In this document: positions 26,709 to 35,001 of the stretch, in pieces
Layout of the letters: each line of letters starts with the position of its first letter
Position numbering within the stretch: the first letter of the stretch is position 1
NCBI GenBank assembly: GCA_947167715.1
Contig: CAMVJD010000005.1
Coordinates: forward strand, 1 to 64,000
Direction of reading: 5' to 3'
From: an uncultured Eubacteriaceae bacterium
Lineage (GTDB): Bacteria; Bacillota; Clostridia; Lachnospirales; CAG-274
Length of the DNA: 64,000 nt
Program-made: the position numbers and the translations under genes
Notes under the pieces: model-generated
Seen by the model: only the letters and a program-made list of their open reading frames with translations
Databases searched by the model: none
What the model was told of the DNA's origin: nothing

Positions 26709-27932
26709 TCATATCACCAATATCTTATTATCGAGGTCGGAAAAAACAGCTTTCTTTTTATCGAGTGTAACTTCGGAATAAATATTAAGCGTTGTTTGAG
26801 CATCCGAGTGACCCATAATTTCTTGTATAACTTTTATGTTAGATTCGTTTTCGCAAAAACGTGTACAAAATGTGTGACGAAGATTGTGCGCCGTAAAATC
26901 TCTCACAAATGCGGGAGGTCTGTTTTCAGCTTTTGCATTTTCTGCTTCGTTAATATTGCAACATTCAACTATTCGTTTGAGTGCCCTTGTTACATTATGC
27001 TGCGAAGTGACATTTCCGTCTCTCGTCATAAATATAAAACCGAAGCATCCGTCAACGATAGTCATATTAAAACCGGTTTCTTCTTGTTGCTTTCTTTCAT
27101 CCAGCAATGCTTTTTTCACAACGGTAAGCATCGGGATTTCTCTGACACCCGCATTTGTTTTGGGTGTTGTTATATGAAATTCTGCCTTGCCGTTGTCTTG
27201 TACTCTGTAAACCAAATTATGGTCAACAGAAATGATATTGTTATCAAAATCGCAGTCTGACCAACGCAGACCACACAGCTCGGAAATTCTCATTCCCGTT
27301 CCAAGCAATACAACAAGCATATTATACCAACATTTGTACATATTGGAATTTGACACAAAGTTAAGCACTTTTGTTTGTTCCTCAATAGTCAGCGCGTGTC
27401 TTTTCGGGTTCTGCCAATGCCGCGACTGTTTTATTTCTTTAATCAAACCATCAGTTGGATTTTTGCGGATAATGTCATCACGAACAGCACGAGTAAAAAC
27501 AGGATGAAGTATACTGTGTATAGATTCAAGGCTATGCGGCTTGAAATTACATTCATCCAGCATGTGTTTGTAAAATTTAAGCATATCCGAATACTTAAAT
27601 GAGCTTATAGGACGTGTACCTATTGTAGGGCGAACATACTTGCCATACAGATATTTATAATTGCTTCTTGTTGATTGCTTTAGTTCAGTTTTACCCGCAA
27701 TATACTCATCATAAATATCGTTCAGTGTTATACCTTTTGTATCTGTTCGTATTCCGTCTTCAATATCTTTTTGTATTGATTTTTCTTTTTCTCTTAATTC
27801 CTGCAGGGAGTGTGCATATATTGTGCGGCGTTTTCCGTTTTCATCTGTATAGCGGTACTGATATCTTCCGTCTGTTCTGAAACTTTCGCCGTCTTTAAGC
27901 ACTCTGCCTTTTGGATCTTTTCTTTTTTTCAT
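26709..27932 (-). CDS. int: Tn916-type tyrosine integrase
   Basis: The product has 407 residues. The N-terminal arm-binding domain (KGRVLKDGESFRTDGRYQYR) is typical of Tn916-family integrases, followed by a core-binding helical domain (SFKYSDMLKFYKHML). The catalytic domain shows the first arginine in GTGMRISELCGLRW, then HNLRHTFCTRF (His-x-x-Arg) and the final GHSDAQTTLNIYSEV with the nucleophilic tyrosine. All catalytic residues are present, so the enzyme should be active. It inserts and removes the element at the lysS 3' end. The stop lies 140 bp from the left attachment site, as is usual for this family, with xis just upstream. Confidence 0.93.
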   Translation of the reverse strand: MKKRKDPKGRVLKDGESFRTDGRYQYRYTDENGKRRTIYAHSLQELREKEKSIQKDIEDGIRTDTKGITLNDIYDEYIAGKTELKQSTRSNYKYLYGKYVRPTIGTRPISSFKYSDMLKFYKHMLDECNFKPHSLESIHSILHPVFTRAVRDDIIRKNPTDGLIKEIKQSRHWQNPKRHALTIEEQTKVLNFVSNSNMYKCWYNMLVVLLGTGMRISELCGLRWSDCDFDNNIISVDHNLVYRVQDNGKAEFHITTPKTNAGVREIPMLTVVKKALLDERKQQEETGFNMTIVDGCFGFIFMTRDGNVTSQHNVTRALKRIVECCNINEAENAKAENRPPAFVRDFTAHNLRHTFCTRFCENESNIKVIQEIMGHSDAQTTLNIYSEVTLDKKKAVFSDLDNKILVI

Positions 27933-28024
27933 AGTATGTACCCTCCTATTTTTTTAATAAGTAGGGCAATACATAAGTACAATATTATTGTAAACTATTT
28001 CCCTACAAAAATCAAGATTTATAT

Positions 28025-28231
28025 TCAGATCACAGAGATTTTTTCAATATAATCATCAAAAATCCTGCGTTTTATCAATCTTTTCGTTCCTACCCATAAA
28101 ACAAATGGGCAATTTCTTTCATTTGATAATTCTCTTAATTTGTTTATGCCAATGTTGGAATACTTGGCGGCTTCTTCCAAGGTTAAATTTGCTTTGTTCC
28201 AAAATGGTATTTCAATAATATCTTTTGACAT
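28025..28231 (-). CDS. xis: Tn916-type excisionase
   Basis: This 68-residue protein (IPFWNKANLTLEEAAKYSNI, GINKLRELS, KRLIKRRIFDDYIEK) matches the small winged-helix excisionases of the Tn916 family, which bend the element's ends to favour excision. It lies 92 bp upstream of int on the same strand in the standard order. The ribosome binding site is AGGAGGGAC. Confidence 0.85.
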   Translation of the reverse strand: MSKDIIEIPFWNKANLTLEEAAKYSNIGINKLRELSNERNCPFVLWVGTKRLIKRRIFDDYIEKISVI

Positions 28232-29012
28232 AAAATGTCCCTCCTGACTTGTGAAATAAAAGTATTTGATATAATTAGGTTAAAGAAACCAAAGCGAGAA
28301 CGTGATTCTCCCACGGACTGTTTTTATCGAACTTCATTATAAAACAGTGCCGCACCCTTTTGTTTTCGTCAGGCTTGCAACGCTGCAGGTCTCCTTGCCC
28401 ATACGCCGATAACAGAAACGATCTATTACTTTTTTCGAAATGTTTATCGCTCGTACCTTTGTGATAGTTTTATGGAAGTCCCTCATCACTTTTTACCCGA
28501 TAGGGCAGGTAGTCTTGGCGCACTTTGTAACAGCAATGTATAGGCAATTTGTTACTTTGGTTACTGCGGTTTCCCACTATTCGGTTTTCAAAGTAAAGGC
28601 TAAAATTTACCCTTACACTATATGTCTAAAAAAGGGTTTTTTGCGGAGTGTGTTTTTTATAAAAAACGAAAAAGTTAATAAAATGTTTACACTTTTTCGT
28701 AATATTGTGTATAAAAATTTCCCCCTTATTCACCCTTCTACTATACGTCCAAAAAGTGGCATTTTGCGGAGTGGTTTTTGGGAAAATTCTAATATCCTGA
28801 TTAAAAAACTTAAAAATGTTTTCCGTAAATTAACCCTTACACTATACGCCAAAAAATGGGTGTTTTGCGGAGTGATTTTTTAGAAATTTACAGATAAATA
28901 TTATTTGAGATAGATAAATAAAAAAAGCCGGCAAGTCCATAATTGCCCTGTCAGCCTGATAAATACGCTATTGAAATTAGTTACATCTTATTCGTTTTAA
29001 AAGGTCTGATTT
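28232..29012. other. Long non-coding region of the element with degenerate repeats
   Basis: No convincing gene was found on either strand. A 147-codon plus-strand frame at 28440-28883 is compositionally odd and is not called. Three diverged copies of a roughly 36-bp word ending in TTTTGCGGAGTG lie at 28615-28650, 28738-28773 and 28839-28874. Each begins with ACTATA and has a run of A bases before the G-rich part. The region may hold the origin of transfer or a regulatory RNA, but nothing shows which. Confidence 0.45.
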
Positions 29013-29167
29013 AACAAACTAAGGAAGTCCCCCGCTTCTAAAGCGGGGGTGCTTACTTAAAATTCAGTGGGAGTCCAAGCTCCCACTGAATTTGGAATTG
29101 CTTGCAATTCCGTTGGTTATGAGTATGTAGCAGAAATTTATTTCTGCGGAATACGAATATCATTGAC
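29013..29167. repeat. Palindrome-cluster repeat, short copy (E2)
   Basis: This is the compact form of the repeat at 15033-15323 with the same four hairpins in the same order and identical outer ends (AACAAACTAAGG ... ATATCATTGAC). It lacks both inserts of the long copy. It sits inside the mobilizable element, while the long copy sits in chromosomal debris, so the repeat has moved or been copied. Confidence 0.75.
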
Positions 29168-29437
29168 TTCTTTGCAAGCATTGAATTTGGGCAGCCACTT
29201 TCGATTTTTTAATGTTCAAAAGCATTTGAAAATGAAAAAGCCGAAAGTGGACAGCCGCCATTCTCACTTGTTTGGGAGACCCTAATACCCCTGTGTTTAC
29301 CTGCGGCAAAATTTTAGATGCTGATTTGAATGTGATATAATGAATTTTTGCGATTGGTACTTGAATTAAAAATGTATTTATCTTATAATTATATCAGAAA
29401 ATATTTGTACAGAAGAATGAAACGGGAAGGTAATTTT
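29168..29437 (+). promoter_or_regulatory. Upstream region of the nuclease/methyltransferase operon
   Basis: No gene. A short inverted repeat CCACTTTCG (29195-29203) and CGAAAGTGG (29242-29250) lies here, and a TATAAT at 29336-29341 could be the -10 element for the downstream operon, although no good -35 box is visible. Confidence 0.35.
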
Positions 29438-30484
29438 ATGGCTAATGAAATTTCTAATTTTGATATAGAAAAAATATATACGGATATTTCGGAGATAATC
29501 GTATCGACAAAAAAATCCGTAATGTATTCAGTAAATACATCTGTAATAAAAATGTATTGGGAAATAGGAAAGACTTTATCTGCAAATATTGTTCCCGGAA
29601 ATAAGGCGGATTACGGAAAAAACATCATAGGAGAGATTGGCAGCAGATTATCTGCTGAATATGGCAAGAATTTTGGGCGTTCTGCCATTTCAAGAATGAT
29701 GAATTTTTATAATGAATTCCCCGAGTATGAGATTGTTGCGACACTGTCGCAACAATTAACGTGGTCGCATTTTGTTGAGTTGCTGCCTATTCAAGATGAA
29801 TTAAAAAGAAACTTCTATGCTACAATGTCAAGAAAAGAAAATTGGTCGGTCAGAACATTAAGAGAGCGTAAAAAATCAATGCTTTATGAACGCACAGCTA
29901 TATCCAAAAAACCGGGTGAAACCATTGCAAACGAAATAGCCGAGCTGCGCGATGAAAATAAAATGAGCCTTGATATGTTTTATCGTGACCCATATATGCT
30001 TGATTTCTTGGGATTGAAAGACTCTTACAGCGAAAAAGATTTGGAAAATGCCATATTGGCAGAATTGGAGAAGTTTATACTTGAAATGGGTTCGGACTTC
30101 GCTTTTCTTGCAAGACAAAAGCATATCGTTATAGATGGCAAGGACTATTATATGGACTTGCTTTTTTATCATCGTTCTTTGAGACGATTAGTGCTTATAG
30201 AATTAAAACTCGGAGAATTTGAGCCGCAGGATAAAGGACAGACGGAATTGTATTTGAGGTGGCTTGAGAAATACGAAAAAGCGGAATATGAGGAGTCTCC
30301 CGTAGCGCTGATATTATGTGCCGAAAAATCACAAGAAACTGTAGAACTGTTAGAACTTGACAAAGGAAGTATCCACGTTGCACAGTATCTTACAAAAATG
30401 CCGCCAAAAGCATTGTTGGAACAAAAATTGTCATTGGCTATCGCAAATGCAAAATCGATGCTGGAGCAAAGAGAACAGAACTAA
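29438..30484 (+). CDS. YhcG/DUF1016 PD-(D/E)xK nuclease-domain protein
   Basis: The product has 348 residues. The N-terminal domain (IVSTKKSVMYSVNTSVIKMYW, YGKNIIGEIGSRLS, SHFVELLPIQDE) is the YhcG_N domain and the C-terminal half is the nuclease-like YhcG_C. The catalytic pattern D-x(n)-E-x-K appears as YYMDLLFYHRSLRRLVLIELK, consistent with a working PD-(D/E)xK site. Members are frequent in defence islands and mobile elements, but their role is not settled. It starts at ATG 29438 behind GGGAAGG and ends 26 bp before the MmeI-like gene, so the pair are probably one operon. Confidence 0.85.
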   Translation: MANEISNFDIEKIYTDISEIIVSTKKSVMYSVNTSVIKMYWEIGKTLSANIVPGNKADYGKNIIGEIGSRLSAEYGKNFGRSAISRMMNFYNEFPEYEIVATLSQQLTWSHFVELLPIQDELKRNFYATMSRKENWSVRTLRERKKSMLYERTAISKKPGETIANEIAELRDENKMSLDMFYRDPYMLDFLGLKDSYSEKDLENAILAELEKFILEMGSDFAFLARQKHIVIDGKDYYMDLLFYHRSLRRLVLIELKLGEFEPQDKGQTELYLRWLEKYEKAEYEESPVALILCAEKSQETVELLELDKGSIHVAQYLTKMPPKALLEQKLSLAIANAKSMLEQREQN

Positions 30485-30510
30485 AGGTTGAAATTTTGGG
30501 AGGTGGAGTT

Positions 30511-33285
30511 ATGAACGAAAAGGAACAGAAAAAGGCAGCTAAGGACTTTGCCCAAAGGTGGCAGGGTAAAGGATATGAAAAAGGACAATCTCAGCAATTT
30601 TGGATAGATTTACTTGTAAATGTTTATGGTGTGGAAGATATTGCCGGATTTATCAGTTTTGAAGATCAGGTTCATTTAGACCATACCTCTTTTATAGACG
30701 GCTATATTAAATCCACCCGTGTTATGATAGAGCAAAAGTCTATCGGTAAAGATCTGCGAAAGCCTATCAAGCAATCCGACGGTTCATTGCTGACTCCATT
30801 CCAGCAGGCGAAGCGTTACGTTACCGAACTGCCGCTGTCACAACACCCTCGATGGATAATAACTTGTAATTTTGAGGAATTTCTTGTCTACGATATGGAA
30901 AAGCCGAACGGTGAACCCGAGCAAATATTTCTCAAAGACCTTGCCAAAGATTTTTATCGACTGCAATTTCTTGTTGAAACAGGCAGTGAAATGCTTAAAA
31001 AGGAAATGGAAATTTCTTTGAAGGCGGGCGAACTTGTTGGAAAGCTGTATGATGCAATATTAAAGCAATACAAGAACCCCGAAAGCCCCGAAACACTTAA
31101 AAGCCTTAATATGCTTTGTGTAAGACTTGTATTCTGCTTATATGCGGAAGATTCCGAAATATTTGGTAAGCACAGAATGTTCGGGCAGTATCTTTCGCAT
31201 TTTCAACCCAAAGATGTCCGCAAAGCTTTGATAGAACTGTTTCAAGTCCTCGACACTAAACCCGAAGACCGTGATCCTTATATGGATGATGACCTTGCGG
31301 CTTTTCCTTATGTGAACGGCGGTTTGTTTGCCGATGAAAACATTGAGATACCTCGATTTACCGATGAAATTGTCGGTTTGCTTATAAACGGTGCAAGTGA
31401 GAACTTTGATTGGGCAGACATAAGCCCTACTATCTTTGGTGCAGTATTTGAAAGCACGCTGAATCCCGAAACAAGACGTTCGGGCGGTATGCACTATACT
31501 TCTATCGAAAATATTCACAAAGTTATTGATCCGCTGTTTCTTGATGATTTAAAGACGGAATTTGCGGAAATTTGTGAAACAAAGGTCGATAAAACAAGAA
31601 AAGCGAAGTTAGAACAATTTCGTGATAAACTTGCTTCGCTTACATTCCTCGACCCTGCCTGCGGTTCGGGAAACTTTCTCACGGAAACTTACATCAGCCT
31701 GCGCCGTCTTGAAAATAAGGCTTTAGAAGCCATACACGGCGGTCAGATGATACTTGGCGGAGTTATTCCCATAAAAGTTGGCATCGGTCAATTTTACGGA
31801 ATAGAAATAAACGACTTTGCCGTAACTGTCGCAAAGACCGCACTTTGGATAGCCGAAAGCCAAATGATGCACGAAACCGAAGAAATAATCCATGCAGACC
31901 TTGATTTTCTTCCGCTGAAAAGTTATGCCAATATCGTTGAAGGTAATTCGCTTCGTATAGATTGGGAGAGTGTTGTGCCAACAGATAGGCTGTCTTATAT
32001 TATGGGGAATCCACCGTTTGTAGGATATTCTCTGCAAAGCAAAGATCAGAAAGAGGATATGCTGTCAATTTATGTTAATGAAAAAGGTAAGCCTTATAAA
32101 ACAGCGGGCAAAATAGATTATGTGTCCGCTTGGTATTTTAAGGCTGCACAGCTTATGGTCGGAACAAATATCCGTACTGCTTTTGTTTCCACAAACAGCA
32201 TAACGCAAGGCGAGCATGTCGCAGGTGTTTGGAAACCATTATATGAGCGTTTCGGAATACATATTGACTTTGCACATCGTACATTCCGTTGGGATAGCGA
32301 AGCAAGCATGAAAGCCCATGTGCATTGTGTTATTGTGGGGTTTAGTATTGCCGAAAATAAAGCAGATAGACGACTTTTTGATAATGGTACAGATAAAGTT
32401 GTCAAAAACATTAATCCATTTTTAATTGAAGCACCTAATGTTTTTATAGAAAGCCGCAGTATTCCTATTTGTAAAGTTCCCGAAATGGTTTATGGGAACA
32501 AGCCGACAGATGGTGGATTCCTTTTCCTCACACCTGATGAAAGAGATCAAATACTTACCAAAGAACCTAAAATCCAAAAATATATAAAACAGATATATGG
32601 AGCTACTGAATATATTAACAACAAATTGAGATACTGTATATGGCTTGTAAACGCTTCTCCCTCTGATATTAGAAGTTCTGAATTTTTATCAGAAAGAATT
32701 GCTGGAGTAAAAAAATTTAGACTGAACAGTACGAAAGAAGCTACTAAACGAAGTGCAGATACACCTACACTTTTCCAAGAAATCAGACAGCCAAATACTA
32801 CATATATACTTATTCCACGTCATTCATCAGAAACGAGGCGATATATTCCATTTGGCTTTGTATCGCCTGAAATTATAGTAAATGATGCTGTACAAATCAT
32901 TCCTAATGCTGATTTTTACCATTTTGGAATACTTATGTCTAATGTTCACATGGCGTGGACAAGAGTGGTTTGTGGAAGAATAAAAAGCGATTACCGTTAC
33001 TCAAAAGACATTGTATACAATAATTTCCCTTGGTGTACACCCACTGACGAGCAAAAAGCTAAAATAGAGCAAACCGCACAAATGATACTTGATGCAAGGG
33101 CGAAATATCCCGATTGTTCACTTGCCGATCTCTATGATGAAACAACTATGCCGCCCGAACTTCGCAAGGCACATCAGCAAAACGATAAAGCCGTTATGCA
33201 AGCCTACGGATTTTGGGGCAAACTCAACACCGAGAGCGAGTGCGTGGCTGAACTTATGAGGATGTATCAAAAACTGACGGAATAA
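30511..33285 (+). CDS. MmeI-like single-chain restriction-modification enzyme (type IIG/IIL)
   Basis: This 924-residue protein matches MmeI-type enzymes, which are about 920 residues, in length and order. The N-terminal nuclease domain has a D-x10-E-x-K pattern (DGYIKSTRVMIEQK, about residues 58-71). A helical spacer is followed by a gamma-class adenine methyltransferase with SAM motif FLDPACGSGNF (about 379) and catalytic NPPF (about 499). The last 300 residues form the target-recognition and C-terminal domains. Such enzymes cut DNA lacking their own adenine mark and modify one strand of the site; the target sequence cannot be predicted. ATG 30511 follows GGGAGGTGGAG. Confidence 0.85.
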   Translation: MNEKEQKKAAKDFAQRWQGKGYEKGQSQQFWIDLLVNVYGVEDIAGFISFEDQVHLDHTSFIDGYIKSTRVMIEQKSIGKDLRKPIKQSDGSLLTPFQQAKRYVTELPLSQHPRWIITCNFEEFLVYDMEKPNGEPEQIFLKDLAKDFYRLQFLVETGSEMLKKEMEISLKAGELVGKLYDAILKQYKNPESPETLKSLNMLCVRLVFCLYAEDSEIFGKHRMFGQYLSHFQPKDVRKALIELFQVLDTKPEDRDPYMDDDLAAFPYVNGGLFADENIEIPRFTDEIVGLLINGASENFDWADISPTIFGAVFESTLNPETRRSGGMHYTSIENIHKVIDPLFLDDLKTEFAEICETKVDKTRKAKLEQFRDKLASLTFLDPACGSGNFLTETYISLRRLENKALEAIHGGQMILGGVIPIKVGIGQFYGIEINDFAVTVAKTALWIAESQMMHETEEIIHADLDFLPLKSYANIVEGNSLRIDWESVVPTDRLSYIMGNPPFVGYSLQSKDQKEDMLSIYVNEKGKPYKTAGKIDYVSAWYFKAAQLMVGTNIRTAFVSTNSITQGEHVAGVWKPLYERFGIHIDFAHRTFRWDSEASMKAHVHCVIVGFSIAENKADRRLFDNGTDKVVKNINPFLIEAPNVFIESRSIPICKVPEMVYGNKPTDGGFLFLTPDERDQILTKEPKIQKYIKQIYGATEYINNKLRYCIWLVNASPSDIRSSEFLSERIAGVKKFRLNSTKEATKRSADTPTLFQEIRQPNTTYILIPRHSSETRRYIPFGFVSPEIIVNDAVQIIPNADFYHFGILMSNVHMAWTRVVCGRIKSDYRYSKDIVYNNFPWCTPTDEQKAKIEQTAQMILDARAKYPDCSLADLYDETTMPPELRKAHQQNDKAVMQAYGFWGKLNTESECVAELMRMYQKLTE

Positions 33286-33379
33286 TCATTGTACAAAAAC
33301 TTCACTAAAATTGCACGAAGATTTCATTGTCAAACATTAAAATATCAGATATGATTTATAAAAAAGGAGAATGTTCATT

Positions 33380-33625
33380 ATGTACAATAATCAATTTAAC
33401 AATCAATTTTTTAACCCGCAGTATGTAAATCCGTATTATTATCAACAAATTGAACAGCAGATGGCTCAACATCAGTTTGAACAAACCAAAGAAGTGATAA
33501 ATGTTATGAAAGCGGTCAAAGATCTTTGTGAAGCAAGCAAAAAGTTGGATCCTCAACATCAGCAAATTGCTTTTAATATGGCACTCACAGTAATGGCGAA
33601 AGAGTTTGGATGGAGTAATGGATAA
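33380..33625 (+). CDS. Small Gln/Asn-rich protein of unknown function
   Basis: This 81-residue protein starts with an Asn/Gln/Tyr-rich segment (MYNNQFNNQFFNPQYVNPYY) and then has a charged helical part (TKEVINVMKAVKDLCEASKK, QIAFNMALTVMAKEFGW). I do not recognise a family. ATG 33380 is chosen over ATG 33371 because AAGGAGA ends just before 33371. It follows the restriction gene on the same strand, 94 bp later, and ends at a terminator shared with the convergent HTH gene. Confidence 0.6.
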   Translation: MYNNQFNNQFFNPQYVNPYYYQQIEQQMAQHQFEQTKEVINVMKAVKDLCEASKKLDPQHQQIAFNMALTVMAKEFGWSNG

Positions 33626-33696
33626 TATACAACCGTAAAAAACATATAAAGTAAGATATTGTACGATTTCCGAGAAACCGTTACGATGTCAAAAAA

Positions 33697-33742
33697 TCAA
33701 GTGTATTGTCATAGCATACCTAAGACAACACACTTGATTTCA
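33697..33742. terminator. Bidirectional terminator
   Basis: AAATCAAGTGT and ACACTTGATTT pair around TTGTC/GACAA. It lies between the convergent small-protein and HTH genes. Confidence 0.7.
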
Positions 33743-33744
33743 TC

Positions 33745-34794
33745 TTAACATGTTGAATATTCTATTATATCCTGCACATTATCTATATCAAAGTAATTTA
33801 ACAAACGTATCAGATAATGTCCATCAGGTGTTGTTTCTCCCGCTTCCCATTTTTGATAAGTTCTTACAGATGTGTCTATTGCATCGGCAACTTCTTTTTG
33901 TGTGTAATTTAACTTTTTTCGATACTCTTTTAATACTGAGTTATTAAATTTCATCATTTTAGGACCGGAATATATATGATACCATTCATAATTTTCGCTA
34001 TAAGGATCTATAATATGAATGATTGAATTTGGTGTGATTTCGATATATAATGTTCCCCTTTTGGATTTTTCACAATTACAACTGATATTTTTAATGTTTT
34101 GCGCTTTAATGCCGATCCACTTCATAATAGGCTGACCATTACTATCGCATGGAAATACACCTTCGAATTCAATAACATTACGATACCGATAGAATAATTC
34201 ATGTCGCATGTTTTCGCTTACTTCATATATTATTGGCTTCAATCTCGATTTTTCTAACAAATCATTATATGCAGTAATGAATCGTTCGGGGAAGTAATCA
34301 TCACAATTCTGTTTCACGCACAAGTGTAAATAATCACACCAATGAAAAAACATAGATTTGTCAGTTCTGTCACATTGTTGGATATAGTAATTGAATATTT
34401 GTGATAAATCAAGCTTTAGTTGATAAAAAGCAAACTCCAATTCCGAATATACATCATCAATTTTCATTTTCGAATCTTTTTTAATATCATAATAGGCAGA
34501 TAGTATTTCGCTCAAATTGCCGAGATTATTAGATTCATCTTCAGGCTTATACCCTACATAAAAGAAAAAAGGAATTCTTTTTATAAAGCATTCGACTGAC
34601 AATGGTGAATAAAAACTATCTGAATCCAAAAGGCAAGAATATGTAGGGTGATCATCAATTTTTTTATCGCATAAAAGAAAAATTTCATTACCAACTACAT
34701 CATGCAATTCAAGATACTTAATTAGTTTATCGGTATCATAATACTTCTCGTCAACATATTCATAAATGAAATCTTTTTGTTCATTACTGATCAT
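33745..34794 (-). CDS. Large unknown domain with C-terminal XRE-type HTH
   Basis: The product has 349 residues. The last 65 form a Cro/C1-type helix-turn-helix (LKEYRKKLNYTQKEVADAID, TSVRTYQKWEAGETTP). The first 280 residues do not match a family I know; they include an early FLLCDKKID segment and long helices. The HTH at the C-terminus rather than the N-terminus is uncommon for a simple repressor. It could regulate the element or the restriction cargo, or be a defence protein in its own right. A well-formed promoter lies just upstream, with transcription starting about 20 bases before ATG 34794. Confidence 0.6.
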   Translation of the reverse strand: MISNEQKDFIYEYVDEKYYDTDKLIKYLELHDVVGNEIFLLCDKKIDDHPTYSCLLDSDSFYSPLSVECFIKRIPFFFYVGYKPEDESNNLGNLSEILSAYYDIKKDSKMKIDDVYSELEFAFYQLKLDLSQIFNYYIQQCDRTDKSMFFHWCDYLHLCVKQNCDDYFPERFITAYNDLLEKSRLKPIIYEVSENMRHELFYRYRNVIEFEGVFPCDSNGQPIMKWIGIKAQNIKNISCNCEKSKRGTLYIEITPNSIIHIIDPYSENYEWYHIYSGPKMMKFNNSVLKEYRKKLNYTQKEVADAIDTSVRTYQKWEAGETTPDGHYLIRLLNYFDIDNVQDIIEYSTC

Positions 34795-34821
34795 ATTGTT
34801 GCACCGTCCTTTCATGTTTTT

Positions 34822-34850
34822 ATTATAACACGAAGAATTTGGGTAATCAA
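34822..34850 (-). promoter_or_regulatory. Promoter of the HTH gene
   Basis: Read on the minus strand: TTGATT, 17 bp, TATAAT. The predicted transcript start is near 34815, giving a leader of about 20 bases. Confidence 0.65.
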
Positions 34851-35001
34851 GACGTCAATTTGTTCGTAAAGATAAGTGCCATTTTGATTTATAATTGCTA
34901 ATTTTTTGTTTTTTTATTTTTTACCATTCGGAAAATGATTTATTTTACGTATTTTAAAAATTTTCAATAATTATAAAAGAAATCCAACAATACACATAAT
35001 A

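Noticed and set aside
28440-28883. 147-codon ORF as a real gene
   Set aside because: It spans the diverged repeats, has no good ribosome binding site and reads as low-complexity hydrophobic and basic sequence with no family pattern.
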